A DNA stretch of 64,000 nt from positions 92,146-156,145 of the forward strand of contig LSNW01000007.1 in assembly GCA_001566965.1 (NCBI GenBank), given 5' to 3'. Each line of letters opens with the position of its first letter. Position 1 is the first letter of the stretch. The notes under the pieces were generated by a model. That model saw nothing but the letters and a program-made list of their open reading frames with translations. It made no database searches and was not told the origin of the DNA. A program made the position numbers and the translations under genes. The DNA is from Methylothermaceae bacteria B42. GTDB taxonomy: Bacteria > Pseudomonadota > Gammaproteobacteria > Methylococcales > Methylothermaceae. Shown here one piece after another: positions 9,197 to 18,213 of the stretch.

Positions 9197-10441
9197 ATGG
9201 ATATTAAATCCACGCTGGTGTCGCTCGCGCCTGCTTTACCGGCCAAATCCAGCAAGGCAAACCTGCCGTTAATGCTGCAACTGGGCCAACTTGTCAGCGC
9301 CAAGGTGGTAGCGTCACTCAAAACCAACCAGCTCCTGCTGGAAATCAACGGCAGGCAAGTACTTGCCGATAGCCACGTCAGCGCCAAGACCGGACAAACG
9401 CTAACCCTGGAAGTACTCCAAACAGGGCCAACCCCGCAGCTCAAAGCCCTGAGCACCGGCAATCCAAGCCAAGTCATCGTCCAACAGGCAACAAGAACCC
9501 TGCTCCCCCGGCAAGCGCCCCTCCATCAAGCACTGAACGAGATAAATTTTCTTTTTCAGCAAGCGCAATCCCAGTCAGCCTTGCCACCCTTTATCCGCCT
9601 TCCGCTGGCAACGCTGTTGAAAGCCATTCCCAAACAAGAACAACTCATCAAACCCCCCTCACTCAAAACACAGATATTAAAAAGCGGCCTGTTTCACGAA
9701 GCTGAAAAATCTCAACCCGCTACTTCAACACCCAAAAACGACCTCAAAGCCAACCTTTTAAACCTGGCGGCGGCCTTAAAAGGCGCGTCACAACCAACTG
9801 AATCCACCCCCAAACCACAAACACCGCCCCGTTTCAATCTGGCCCAGGCGGATACCTCATTCACCCAAATAAAGATTCTCTCCCATCAACAGACCCCGCT
9901 CACGGCCAAACTAACCCCCATTTCGGGGAAAAAACAACAAAGCCAACCGGCACCCCTGAATGAAACCGACACCCCCCTCCTGCAACTGGAGAAAAAAACA
10001 GCCAGCGCCCTGGCCCGGTTGGCACTGGATCAATTGGCCTCCTTGCCCAAAAATGAATCGGCCCAACCCACCTGGCACTTTGAAATACCTTATTTTCAGG
10101 GTGAAACCTTGGAGACACTGAGGCTGACCATTTCCCAGGAATCGTCACAGGAAAAATCCGGGCAACCGCGGGAAGCCCCTTGGTCGGTAACATTGGAATT
10201 AGAGCCAGAAAACCTGGGCAAAATCCGGGTGAAAATCCTCATTCAAGGCGAAAAGATCAACAGCTTTTTTTGGAGCGAAAGACAAACCACCCGCCAGCTT
10301 TTTGAAAAGCACTTCGATGTTCTGAAACACCAACTGCAAAAGGCCGGCCTGGATCCCGAAACTCTCCAAACCGCTAAAACCATTGACGACCCGCAACCGG
10401 CCGCCCCATCCAACCAACATCTTATCAACGTCACCACATGA
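9197..10441 (+). CDS. FliK-like flagellar hook-length control protein
   Basis: This 414-residue protein has a long Gln/Pro/Lys/Thr-rich middle of low complexity and a conserved C-terminal domain of about residues 300-400. That domain (VTLELEPENLGKIRVKI, later FEKHFDVLKHQLQKAGL) is the Flg_hook domain of FliK. In flagellar assembly FliK sets hook length and switches export specificity through the FlhB C-terminal domain. The next gene encodes exactly such an FlhB-C-like domain, and the two overlap by four bases. No other flagellar gene is in the window, so this may be a stand-alone relative rather than the main FliK. Confidence 0.8.
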   Translation: MDIKSTLVSLAPALPAKSSKANLPLMLQLGQLVSAKVVASLKTNQLLLEINGRQVLADSHVSAKTGQTLTLEVLQTGPTPQLKALSTGNPSQVIVQQATRTLLPRQAPLHQALNEINFLFQQAQSQSALPPFIRLPLATLLKAIPKQEQLIKPPSLKTQILKSGLFHEAEKSQPATSTPKNDLKANLLNLAAALKGASQPTESTPKPQTPPRFNLAQADTSFTQIKILSHQQTPLTAKLTPISGKKQQSQPAPLNETDTPLLQLEKKTASALARLALDQLASLPKNESAQPTWHFEIPYFQGETLETLRLTISQESSQEKSGQPREAPWSVTLELEPENLGKIRVKILIQGEKINSFFWSERQTTRQLFEKHFDVLKHQLQKAGLDPETLQTAKTIDDPQPAAPSNQHLINVTT

Positions 10442-10725
10442 GCAAGCCCACAACCTACAATCCCCGCGACATTGCCGTCGCCCTGCAATACGACGGCGAA
10501 ACCGCCCCCCAAGTCACCGCCAAAGGCAGGGGGAAACAGGCCGAGGAAATCCTCAGCATCGCCGAAGAAAACAACATACCTCTCCATACCGACCCTCACA
10601 TGGTCAAAATACTGGCCCAAATCCCATTGGGCGAAGAAATTCCCCAGGAATTGTATGTGGCGGTTGCGGAAATACTAGCCTTTGCTTTTTGGCTGAATGA
10701 CAAAGCCGGGCCAAGTGGCAGTTAA
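10438..10725 (+). CDS. FlhB C-terminal-domain-like protein (EscU/YscU/FlhB family)
   Basis: This 95-residue protein corresponds to the cytoplasmic domain of FlhB alone, with no membrane part. It starts TYNPRDIAVALQYDGETAP and continues AEEILSIAEENNIPLHTDPHMV and LGEEIPQELYVAVAEILAFA, the family's order. The autocleavage motif NPTH of FlhB is N8-P-R-D11 here, so it should not self-cleave. Its ATG overlaps the FliK-like stop, and the two products are a plausible interacting pair. Its role outside the export gate is not established. Confidence 0.87.
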   Translation: MSKPTTYNPRDIAVALQYDGETAPQVTAKGRGKQAEEILSIAEENNIPLHTDPHMVKILAQIPLGEEIPQELYVAVAEILAFAFWLNDKAGPSGS

Positions 10726-11076
10726 GCAATGGAGCCCAGCAAATAACTCAAACTTCAAATTCTATAGTTGCCACCTATACTCTCATGAGGAGTCTTCCCA
10801 GAAATATCAAATTCAGTGCCCAATTTTCTAAGTAAAATGGCTCGTTGCCTTTTATCAGCCCTAGCGGACAGGCAGTTCCATCAAGGCCCGATGGTAACTT
10901 CAAGTTTGTTGACTCACCACAAAGGGCAGCTCGGCGCTGGATCACTTTTCAGTTTCCGTTGACACCTTCTATCCAAGTGCCCTATCAAACGCGACCTGTC
11001 CATCTTGCTTCAAACTTACTTTTTCCCATCTCAAACGGGCTGGCATGAGCACAAAACACAAAAGAACATAAGATGA
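10726..11076. other. 351-base stretch without a recognisable gene
   Basis: No intact gene is visible. On the minus strand a stretch near 10782-10865 reads ADKRQRAILLRKLG and on to a stop without an initiator, and a short plus-strand frame (10845-11048) has no family features. The stretch marks the left edge of an AT-rich accessory patch. It may hold decayed sequence; I see no terminator, tRNA or clear attachment repeat. Confidence 0.5.
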
Positions 11077-12582
11077 TTACTTTTTTCCCCTTTTCTTATT
11101 CATTAATGACCCATTCGTATCAACATTCGTATCAATTAGATTGTAATTAGCTCCATGCGTAGAAATACTTCCGTCATCATCAACAACCAAAATGCGACCA
11201 TCAGGAAGTGTTGCCAGACCTTCTGCATAGCCTAGATTAGGGATATCCTCTATTTTTTTTACTTGGTTTTTATCTTTATTCCAAAACCAGAGACTAAAAC
11301 TCTCATGCTTGCGGCTACCGACACTTCCTCCAGAAATCCAATATCCCTGTCTCTTTTCATCCCAGCTCATTCCTCGAATACCATGCCCTTGTAGATCCAA
11401 CAGAATGGGACCTTTCAAATGAGGTTTTTCATGATTATCAAATACACCATTGGGATTTTTAAGAATTACGATGGGCGCTTTCCCGTCGATCAACGGACTT
11501 CTGAACCCAATCAATAGCGTTTTGTTTTTTTTATCCCAGGTGAGTGCCTCAATATTTATCTGTTCCTTTCGTGAACCATACTTTAAATCAGCAAGTGCCT
11601 GCTTAAATTTTGGGTGTAATAACGAAAGCTCATTAAGCAGACCATGATAGAGTTTCAGATTGTCTATTCTGCCATCATGATAGTCAAAGCGGACAATCTG
11701 CTCACGCGCTTTTTTGCGCTCACGGGATTTATTGGTTGTATGTGATGTAATTGCATAGATCCTGTCATGCCCGTCATTCGTTACACCTTCAATATCCCGC
11801 ACTTTTTTCTTTAGTATCTTTTTGATTTTTTTATCCATGGCAGGCGTGCCCAACTCTCTAACAGTATTATCATTATTTGGTTTTACCAGGTGCATGGTAT
11901 TTAAACTTTCATCTTCCATAAGTAAGACTTTTCCGTCGGTTAGCAAAGTGGCTCCCGATGGTTCAAATATCTTTTCAAACTGATTAGTCGATGTTAGCTC
12001 CTTTTCCATTTTGACCATGGAAAAAACGGCAATTACCGTACTAATCAACAGACCCAATGCAAATGTTGCATACGCACGCCTGAGCCATTTATATTTTATG
12101 GCAATTTCAACACCCAAAATATAAGAATGTCTTATGAGATGCTCATATGTATCTTCTTTATTATTGAGGATTATTCTAACGTTTTGGACATAATCATCCG
12201 GATCCATATTTGCAATATCTTGATAATACAAAAGACTTTTGAACTTCCTAAGAAAATCTTTCTTAATCAGCTCTTTTTTGTAGCGGGGGTGTATCGCCAT
12301 TGCGGCCAGTGCTATGGAGATTAAGGCGGTGATGATGATCGAAATAAAGGGATAAATCATATCCGGATTGCTGAGATACACACCCGAAGCTGTGACTATG
12401 ACTGTCAATATAAATCCGTTGACCGAGATAAGAATACTGGCTTTTGAGTCCGCTAAAGAGGTAAGATCCAGATTTGATCGTAAAGTATTCCGAAAGAAGG
12501 TCTCTATGGTGCGGGATTCTTTTTCTTTTTTTTTAGTATCACGACCTTGTGTATCAACAGTTTTATCAATTTTTTTGGCCAA
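11077..12582 (-). CDS. PycTM-like (DUF5706) membrane domain fused to DUF3616 domain
   Basis: This is a 501-residue two-part protein. Residues 25-190 resemble the Pycsar effector transmembrane family: FFRNTLRSNLDLTSLADSKA, then ISVNG, membrane segments at about 49-70 and 76-96, a cytoplasmic loop, and a third segment at about 170-190. From about residue 200 to 490 the sequence resembles DUF3616, probably a beta-propeller: DIEGVTNDG, INIEALTWD, LLIGFRSPLIDGKAP and GIRGMSWDE. The start is taken at TTG 12582 because AAGGAGGG (12594-12587) sits five bases before it; the ATG at 12624 lacks such a site. The gene is visibly AT-rich next to its neighbours and stands alone, which suggests transfer. No nucleotide cyclase is in the window. 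The Pycsar link is by similarity only; function unknown. Confidence 0.78.
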   Translation of the reverse strand: MAKKIDKTVDTQGRDTKKKEKESRTIETFFRNTLRSNLDLTSLADSKASILISVNGFILTVIVTASGVYLSNPDMIYPFISIIITALISIALAAMAIHPRYKKELIKKDFLRKFKSLLYYQDIANMDPDDYVQNVRIILNNKEDTYEHLIRHSYILGVEIAIKYKWLRRAYATFALGLLISTVIAVFSMVKMEKELTSTNQFEKIFEPSGATLLTDGKVLLMEDESLNTMHLVKPNNDNTVRELGTPAMDKKIKKILKKKVRDIEGVTNDGHDRIYAITSHTTNKSRERKKAREQIVRFDYHDGRIDNLKLYHGLLNELSLLHPKFKQALADLKYGSRKEQINIEALTWDKKNKTLLIGFRSPLIDGKAPIVILKNPNGVFDNHEKPHLKGPILLDLQGHGIRGMSWDEKRQGYWISGGSVGSRKHESFSLWFWNKDKNQVKKIEDIPNLGYAEGLATLPDGRILVVDDDGSISTHGANYNLIDTNVDTNGSLMNKKRGKK

Positions 12583-12962
12583 AATACCCTCCTTATCTTC
12601 CTTATATCTATTGGGACCAAACATCTATGAAACAAAAAAGCCACTAGGAGGAATTACGTCGTCCGTTGATGAGTAGCGCTTTATGGGGCGTTGCATGAGC
12701 ATTATGAATAATGGCTATAACATCTATACGACCGCATCTTGTCACCCAAGTTCGACGGTTACGTCCATAAGTATTTGATGTCGTTGACCGCGATTTCAAA
12801 AAAATGCACTACAAGGCGCCAATCTCGGTTTTTTCGCCTCCAGGATTTTGAACAAATCAAGCTGTTCGGAGGTCATTTGGATCAGGCCACATTAGTTTTA
12901 CATTGCTGGTGACAATTGCTGGGATGTCGGAGAAGGTCTAAACTGCTACATATTCAAGACAA
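12583..12962. other. 380-base stretch with possible toxin-antitoxin relics
   Basis: No intact gene is present. On the minus strand a frame ending at 12644 reads GRIDVIAIIHNAHATPHKA before its stop, which resembles the C-terminal strand of RelE/ParE toxins. Upstream, in other frames, are short pieces such as FFEIAVNDIKYLW and MTSEQLDLFKILEAKK, as if a small gene had been frameshifted. The ribosome binding site of the PycTM-like gene (12587-12594) lies at the left end. Assignment to a toxin-antitoxin relic is tentative. Confidence 0.35.
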
Positions 12963-15662
12963 TTAATGCGCTTCATCCCAATTTCCCCCAATCCCCACAT
13001 CCACCACTAAAGGGACTTTCAATTCGGCGGCGCCCGCCATGCAGGTTTCAATGGCCTTGATTGCTTGATCGCATTGATCTTCCGCCACTTCGAAGACCAG
13101 TTCGTCGTGGACTTGCATAATCATTTTTATATCCATGCCCGCCGATTGAATCCAGTCATCGACGGCAATCATGGCCCTTTTTATAATATCGGCGGCGGTG
13201 CCTTGCATGGGGGCATTGATGGCGGTGCGTTCGGCGTACTGGCGGCGCTGGGGATTTCTGGCGTTGAGTTCTGGCAGATATAGCCTGCGGCCAAACAGGG
13301 TTTCCACATAGCCTTGTTCGTAGGCGTGGCGTTTGGTGGCTTCCATATATTCCTTCACCCCTGGGTAGCGTTCGAAATAGCGCTGAATATAGGATTGCGC
13401 CTCATCCCGCTCCACGCCCAATTGCTTGGCCAAACCAAAGGCAGACATGCCATAGATCAAGCCAAAATTGATGGCCTTGGCGGAACGCCTTTGCTGGGGC
13501 GTCACTTCGTCCAGCGCCACGTCAAAGACTTCTGCGGCCGTGGCGCGGTGGATGTCGGCGCCTTCCTGGAAGGCTCGCAGCAGGCTTTCGTCCCCGGACA
13601 GATGGGCCATAATCCGCAGTTCAATCTGGGAGTAGTCGGCGGCAATCAGCCGGTATCCCGGCGGGGCAATAAACGCCTGGCGGATGCGGCGGCCTTCTTC
13701 CGTACGAATGGGGATATTTTGAAGATTGGGATCGGAAGACGATAGCCGGCCGGTGGCTGTCACCGCCTGATGATAGGAAGTATGTACCCGCCCGGTCACG
13801 GGATGAATTTGCTGGGGAAGGCGGTCGGTGTAGGTGGATTTGAGCTTGCTCAGGGAGCGGTAATCCAGAATCAGGCTGGGCAATTCATAGTCTTCCGCCA
13901 GTTGTTGAAGCACTTCTTCTGAGGTGGAGGGCTGCCCTTTGGGGGTTTTTTTGAGTATCGGCAAGCCCAATTTTTCGTAGAGAATATGCTGAATCTGTTT
14001 GGGCGATGCCAAATTGAATGCTTCACCTGCAATACAGAACACCTGATCCTCTATGGCCGCCATTCTTTCCGCCAACTCCTGGCTTAAACGGTGCAGTTCG
14101 TTTTGATCCACCAAAACGCCATTGCGCTCCATCCGCACCAACACCGGCACCAAAGGTATTTCGATGTCCAGGTACAACTGTTTCAACTTGGGCTCGGCTT
14201 CCAGCTTGGGCCAAAGCATCTGATGCAAGCGCAAGGTAATGTCGGCATCTTCCGCGGCATAAGGCACCGCCTCTTCGAGACGCACTTGCTGAAAAGGAAT
14301 CTGCTTGGCGCCCTTGCCGGCCACATCTTCATAATGGGTGGTTTTGATGCCCAGGTAAGTCAGAGCCAGGGAGTCCATATCGTGGCGGGTGGCGGTGGAA
14401 TTCAGCACGTAGGATTGGAGCATGGTGTCGTGGGTGATGCCCTTGAGTTCAATCCCGTGATTGGCCAAGACATGGGCATCGTATTTGAGATTTTGTCCCA
14501 ACTTGGGCCGATCTTCCGCCTCCAGCAAAGGTCGCAGTTTTCCCAATACCTGTTGAAATCCCAACTGCTCGGGTGCGTCCATGTAGTCATGCCCCACAGG
14601 TACATACGCGGAAGCGCCCGGCGTCACGGCAAACGAGACACCAACGATTCTGGCGTCCAGATAGTTCAAATCGGTGGTTTCCGTGTCAAATGCGAACAGC
14701 GGGGCTTTTTCCAATTTTTCCAGCCATTGATCCAGGGCGGCGTCGGTCAGGACCGCCTCATAATCGGCGGGATCGTCAACAGAATCGGGGTTATCTTGCG
14801 TCGTCGGCAAATCCAGCTGCCGCAACCAGGTATTGAACTCAAACCGCTTGAGCAGTTCCATAAGCCTGAGGTTATCCGGGGGCCTTCGCTGAAGTTCTTC
14901 GGGATTGACTGGTAACGGCACGTTGTCATGGACTGTCGCCAGTTGGCGCGATAATTCGAGCTGTTCCAGGTTTTCTCTCAGACTTTCGCCAACTTTCCCC
15001 TTGATTTCATCTGAATGAGCGATGATTTCGTCCAAACTACCGTATTGGTTCAGCCATTTGGCGGCTGTCTTCGGCCCTACTTTCGGCACCCCGGGGATGT
15101 TGTCGGAAGTGTCGCCAACCAAGGCCAGATAATCCACAATCCGCTCGGGCGGCACGCCGAATTTTTCCTTGACGCCTGCCACATCCAGCCTGGTATCGGA
15201 CAGGGTGTTATCGAGAATGATATGATCGCTGACAAGTTGGGCCAGGTCTTTGTCGCTGGTGGCCACCACCACATCAAACCCTTGGTTTTCCGCCTTTCTG
15301 GCCAGGGTAGCGATCACATCATCGGCCTCCACCCCCTCTTCTTCGATAATCGGAATCCCCATGGTGTCAATCAGAGCTTTTAAGGGCTCCAGTTGCGCTT
15401 TGAGTTCATCGGGCATGGGGGGACGGTGGGCCTTGTAATCTTCGAACATATCATTGCGGAAGGTCTTGCCGGGGGCGTCGAACACCACCGCAAAGTAAGG
15501 GGTGGCATAGGTGTCCAGCAGCTTACGCAGCATATTGGCGACACCATAGATGGCCCCCGTCGGCTCTCCCCTGGAATTACTCAGAGGTGGCAAGGCATGA
15601 AAGGCGCGATAAAGAAAGGAAGACCCGTCAACAAGGACGAGGCGTTTGCGTTTGTCTATCAT
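12963..15662 (-). CDS. polA: DNA polymerase I
   Basis: This 899-residue protein has all three Pol I domains. The 5'-3' flap nuclease is at about 1-290 (LVDGSSFLYRAFHALP). The 3'-5' exonuclease, about 310-500, appears active since it keeps FDTETTDL, NLKYDAHVL and YAAEDADITLRLH. The polymerase, about 510-899, has ADYSQIELRIMAHLSGD and HDELVFEV. It fills gaps, removes RNA primers and takes part in repair. The length is slightly below that of E. coli PolA (928). It is separated from the rhodanese gene by 56 bases and may have its own promoter. Confidence 0.97.
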   Translation of the reverse strand: MIDKRKRLVLVDGSSFLYRAFHALPPLSNSRGEPTGAIYGVANMLRKLLDTYATPYFAVVFDAPGKTFRNDMFEDYKAHRPPMPDELKAQLEPLKALIDTMGIPIIEEEGVEADDVIATLARKAENQGFDVVVATSDKDLAQLVSDHIILDNTLSDTRLDVAGVKEKFGVPPERIVDYLALVGDTSDNIPGVPKVGPKTAAKWLNQYGSLDEIIAHSDEIKGKVGESLRENLEQLELSRQLATVHDNVPLPVNPEELQRRPPDNLRLMELLKRFEFNTWLRQLDLPTTQDNPDSVDDPADYEAVLTDAALDQWLEKLEKAPLFAFDTETTDLNYLDARIVGVSFAVTPGASAYVPVGHDYMDAPEQLGFQQVLGKLRPLLEAEDRPKLGQNLKYDAHVLANHGIELKGITHDTMLQSYVLNSTATRHDMDSLALTYLGIKTTHYEDVAGKGAKQIPFQQVRLEEAVPYAAEDADITLRLHQMLWPKLEAEPKLKQLYLDIEIPLVPVLVRMERNGVLVDQNELHRLSQELAERMAAIEDQVFCIAGEAFNLASPKQIQHILYEKLGLPILKKTPKGQPSTSEEVLQQLAEDYELPSLILDYRSLSKLKSTYTDRLPQQIHPVTGRVHTSYHQAVTATGRLSSSDPNLQNIPIRTEEGRRIRQAFIAPPGYRLIAADYSQIELRIMAHLSGDESLLRAFQEGADIHRATAAEVFDVALDEVTPQQRRSAKAINFGLIYGMSAFGLAKQLGVERDEAQSYIQRYFERYPGVKEYMEATKRHAYEQGYVETLFGRRLYLPELNARNPQRRQYAERTAINAPMQGTAADIIKRAMIAVDDWIQSAGMDIKMIMQVHDELVFEVAEDQCDQAIKAIETCMAGAAELKVPLVVDVGIGGNWDEAH

Positions 15663-15718
15663 CAGTATTGAATCTATGAGGAGGGCCCTTATTGGCGCCT
15701 CCCCCGGTAGAAAAAGAT

Positions 15719-16294
15719 TTATTGCTGTTTATGTTTGGCTTGGTCGTAGGGGCGGTAAACCAGCTCATCCTTCAACTCATAGGTGTAAGGCAGGCCATAA
15801 TATTGCCAGCCTTCGACCCTGCCCCGGTGACCATAAAATGGACTGTATTTTTTGAGCAAAGTTTTTTCCTTGGCGTCCCTGCCGGTAAAGCCGGCACCCT
15901 CAAAACCGTCGCGAACGTTATAGGTATATTTGAACCCGGCCCGGATCAAGGCATCCGCCGCTGGCGCGCTACGGCTACCGCTACGGCAAATCACCAATAA
16001 GGTATCGGTTTTCTTGAAACGGGACTCAACGTCTTCGATAAAGTGCTTGTTGGGATGGGGACCACCGGAAAAATAGACGAAAGGAATGTTGTAAGCCATG
16101 GGCGGATGGCCGACAAGCTGGTATTCCTCCTGAGTCCTGACATCCAGCAAGTACACGTGCTTTTTCCCTGACATTAGCTTGTCGTAAGCTTCCAGGGAAG
16201 AAATATTTTCCGCCAGCCTGGCGTCTCCCGCCGCTTGGGCCAGGGGCGCTGTGAATAACAGCATAAACAACCAAAGCCAATAAGTCAGTCGCAT
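15719..16294 (-). CDS. Exported rhodanese-domain protein
   Basis: This 191-residue protein has a signal peptide (residues 1-22, ending AQA-A) and one rhodanese domain at about 30-170. The catalytic loop is C103-R-S-G-S-R-S, with LLDVRTQEEYQLVGHPP as the N-terminal family signature. The six-residue loop starting with cysteine fits a sulfurtransferase. A periplasmic location suggests sulfur-compound or redox work outside the cytoplasm. The partner is unknown. It lies 25 bases after ETF-QO and may be in its operon. Confidence 0.87.
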   Translation of the reverse strand: MRLTYWLWLFMLLFTAPLAQAAGDARLAENISSLEAYDKLMSGKKHVYLLDVRTQEEYQLVGHPPMAYNIPFVYFSGGPHPNKHFIEDVESRFKKTDTLLVICRSGSRSAPAADALIRAGFKYTYNVRDGFEGAGFTGRDAKEKTLLKKYSPFYGHRGRVEGWQYYGLPYTYELKDELVYRPYDQAKHKQQ

Positions 16295-16319
16295 CAGTTT
16301 TTCCTCTTAAGTTTATTGA

Positions 16320-18014
16320 TTACAAATTAACATATCTTGGACCGTCGCCCCCTTCGGGTGGGGTCCAAATGATATTTTGGAACGGGTCTTTGATATCACA
16401 AGCCTTGCAGTGGACGCAATTTTGAAAATTAATCTGGAATCTGGGCCCTTTCGGCTCCTGGACAATTTCATAGACGTTTGCCGGGCAATACCGCTGCGCC
16501 GGTTCATCATACAAGGGTAGACACTTTTCCACAGGGATGGCGGGATCTTTGAGCTTTAAATGGCATGGCTGATCTTCCCGGTGATTGGTATTGGACAAAT
16601 ACACCGACGATAGAATATCAAAACTCACCTTGCCGTCGGCGCTTGGATAGGTCTTTTTTTCCGATTCCGCCGCCGGCTTGAGGCGCGCGTGATCGGGGAT
16701 TTTATTATGGAGCGTCCACGGAACCTTGCCCGCCAGAATATTTTGCTCCACCCAACTATACATCCCTCCCAAGTAGGCACCCCAGCGGTTCAAAGCGGGG
16801 CCGAAATTACGGGTTCTGTAGAGGGTATCGGCCACCCACGAGTTCCGCCAGCGGGTTTCAAATTCGCTCACCTCGTCATTTTGACGGTTGGCGGCCAAAG
16901 CGCCAGCTACCGTTTCCCCCGCCAACGTGCCGGTTTGCATGGCCGTGTGGATACCTTTCAGACGGGCATTATCGAGAAAACCCGCCTCGCAGCCAATCAA
17001 CAATCCGCCCGGGAAAACCGTTCTGGGAATCGATTGCCAACCTCCTTTGTTTAGAGCACGGGCGCCGTAACCCAATCGCTCCGCCCCTTCCAGAAGACTG
17101 CGAATCCGGGGATGGGTTTTCCAGCGTTGAAATTCCTGGTAGGGATTCAAGTAAGGATTTTCGTAGCCCAAGCCGACCACGAATCCAACAGAAACCAAAT
17201 TATCGTGCCAGTGATAGAGAAATCCACCCCCTTCGGTATGGGCGTCCAGCGGCCAGCCCCAGGTATGGAGGATTTTTCCGGGATGGAATTTAGCCGGATC
17301 AATACGCCAAAGTTCTTTGAATCCCAAGCCATAGTGAGGCGGGTCACATTGAGATCGTTCATCCTCGTTTTTACTACCGGACTTGCCATCATTGCCCCAA
17401 CCCAATTTGAATCGCTCTACCAATTCTTTTCCCAAGTGTCCCCGGCAGCCTTCGGCAAATAAGGTGTATTTTGCCTCTATCAATACCCCCGGCTGAAAGT
17501 TGTCCTTGGGATTACCCTCCCGGTCCAAACCCACATCGCCGGTAATCACCCCCGCCACCTTACCGGCAGCATCGTAATGAACTTCAGTGGCGGCGAACCC
17601 AGGGAAAATTTCCACCCCCAAACTCTCTGCTTGCTGGGCCAACCATTGGCACAAGCGTCCCAAACTGATGACATAGCATCCTTGATTGTGCAGCGGCTTG
17701 GGCACCATCCAGGCGGGAATTTTCAGCCCCTTGGATTCACCGGCGAAAAAATGCACTTCTTCTTGGGATACCTGCGTCATGGGCGGAGGATCGCGTTTGT
17801 CCCAATCCGGGAACAATTCAATCAACGCGATTGGGTCCAGTAACGCGCCTGACAGGCTGTGAGCCCCCACCTCCGCCCCTTTTTCCAGGACACAGATGCT
17901 CATCTCCCGGCCAGACTCCCGGGCCAACTGCCCCAGCCGGCAGGCTGCCGCCAATCCGGCGGGCCCGGCACCGACGATGGCCACATCAAAATTCAACACA
18001 TCTCGTTCAGCCAT
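16320..18014 (-). CDS. Electron transfer flavoprotein-ubiquinone oxidoreductase
   Basis: This 564-residue enzyme passes electrons from ETF to the quinone pool at the inner membrane. The FAD motif VAIVGAGPAGLAAA is at the N-terminus. The C-terminus carries the 4Fe-4S ligands: a cysteine in RYCPANVYEI and three in NCVHCKACDIKDP. Substrate-side sequences such as LIGCEAGFLDNARLKGIHTAM are characteristic. The start at 18014 is chosen because AGAGGG lies just upstream; an ATG at 18032 in the same frame overlaps that site. etfA and etfB follow the same orientation upstream, across a 200-base gap containing an inverted repeat. Confidence 0.96.
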   Translation of the reverse strand: MAERDVLNFDVAIVGAGPAGLAAACRLGQLARESGREMSICVLEKGAEVGAHSLSGALLDPIALIELFPDWDKRDPPPMTQVSQEEVHFFAGESKGLKIPAWMVPKPLHNQGCYVISLGRLCQWLAQQAESLGVEIFPGFAATEVHYDAAGKVAGVITGDVGLDREGNPKDNFQPGVLIEAKYTLFAEGCRGHLGKELVERFKLGWGNDGKSGSKNEDERSQCDPPHYGLGFKELWRIDPAKFHPGKILHTWGWPLDAHTEGGGFLYHWHDNLVSVGFVVGLGYENPYLNPYQEFQRWKTHPRIRSLLEGAERLGYGARALNKGGWQSIPRTVFPGGLLIGCEAGFLDNARLKGIHTAMQTGTLAGETVAGALAANRQNDEVSEFETRWRNSWVADTLYRTRNFGPALNRWGAYLGGMYSWVEQNILAGKVPWTLHNKIPDHARLKPAAESEKKTYPSADGKVSFDILSSVYLSNTNHREDQPCHLKLKDPAIPVEKCLPLYDEPAQRYCPANVYEIVQEPKGPRFQINFQNCVHCKACDIKDPFQNIIWTPPEGGDGPRYVNL

Positions 18015-18061
18015 ATTTCCCTCTCTTTCCATTGCCTACTCGATAAAGGTTTTACTGCTCG

Positions 18062-18168
18062 GGCCCCATGGGTGGTCTGCTGTCGGAAGACGCCGTGAAT
18101 ACGTCCCTGTAGGCTTGGCTTTGGCATCCCTGCCTAAGACACTTCCTCCACAGTCCACCCATGGGGCC
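18062..18168. repeat. Inverted-repeat element, copy A
   Basis: Perfect 14-base arms, GGCCCCATGGGTGG at 18062-18075 and its complement at 18155-18168, enclose 79 bases. Inside, the 27 bases at 18091-18117 match 21 of 27 with the core of a second element at 31508-31534 on the other strand. It lies between etfA and ETF-QO. It could be a REP-like or MITE-like element, or could form an RNA hairpin in the transcript. Confidence 0.65.
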
Positions 18169-18213
18169 TTGTTCTGGCATGCGCGAGTAATTACCACAAC
18201 CAGGTTAACGAAT

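Noticed and set aside
14091..14915. 274-codon open frame on the plus strand within polA
   Set aside because: It is antisense to the well-conserved polA and has no family features.
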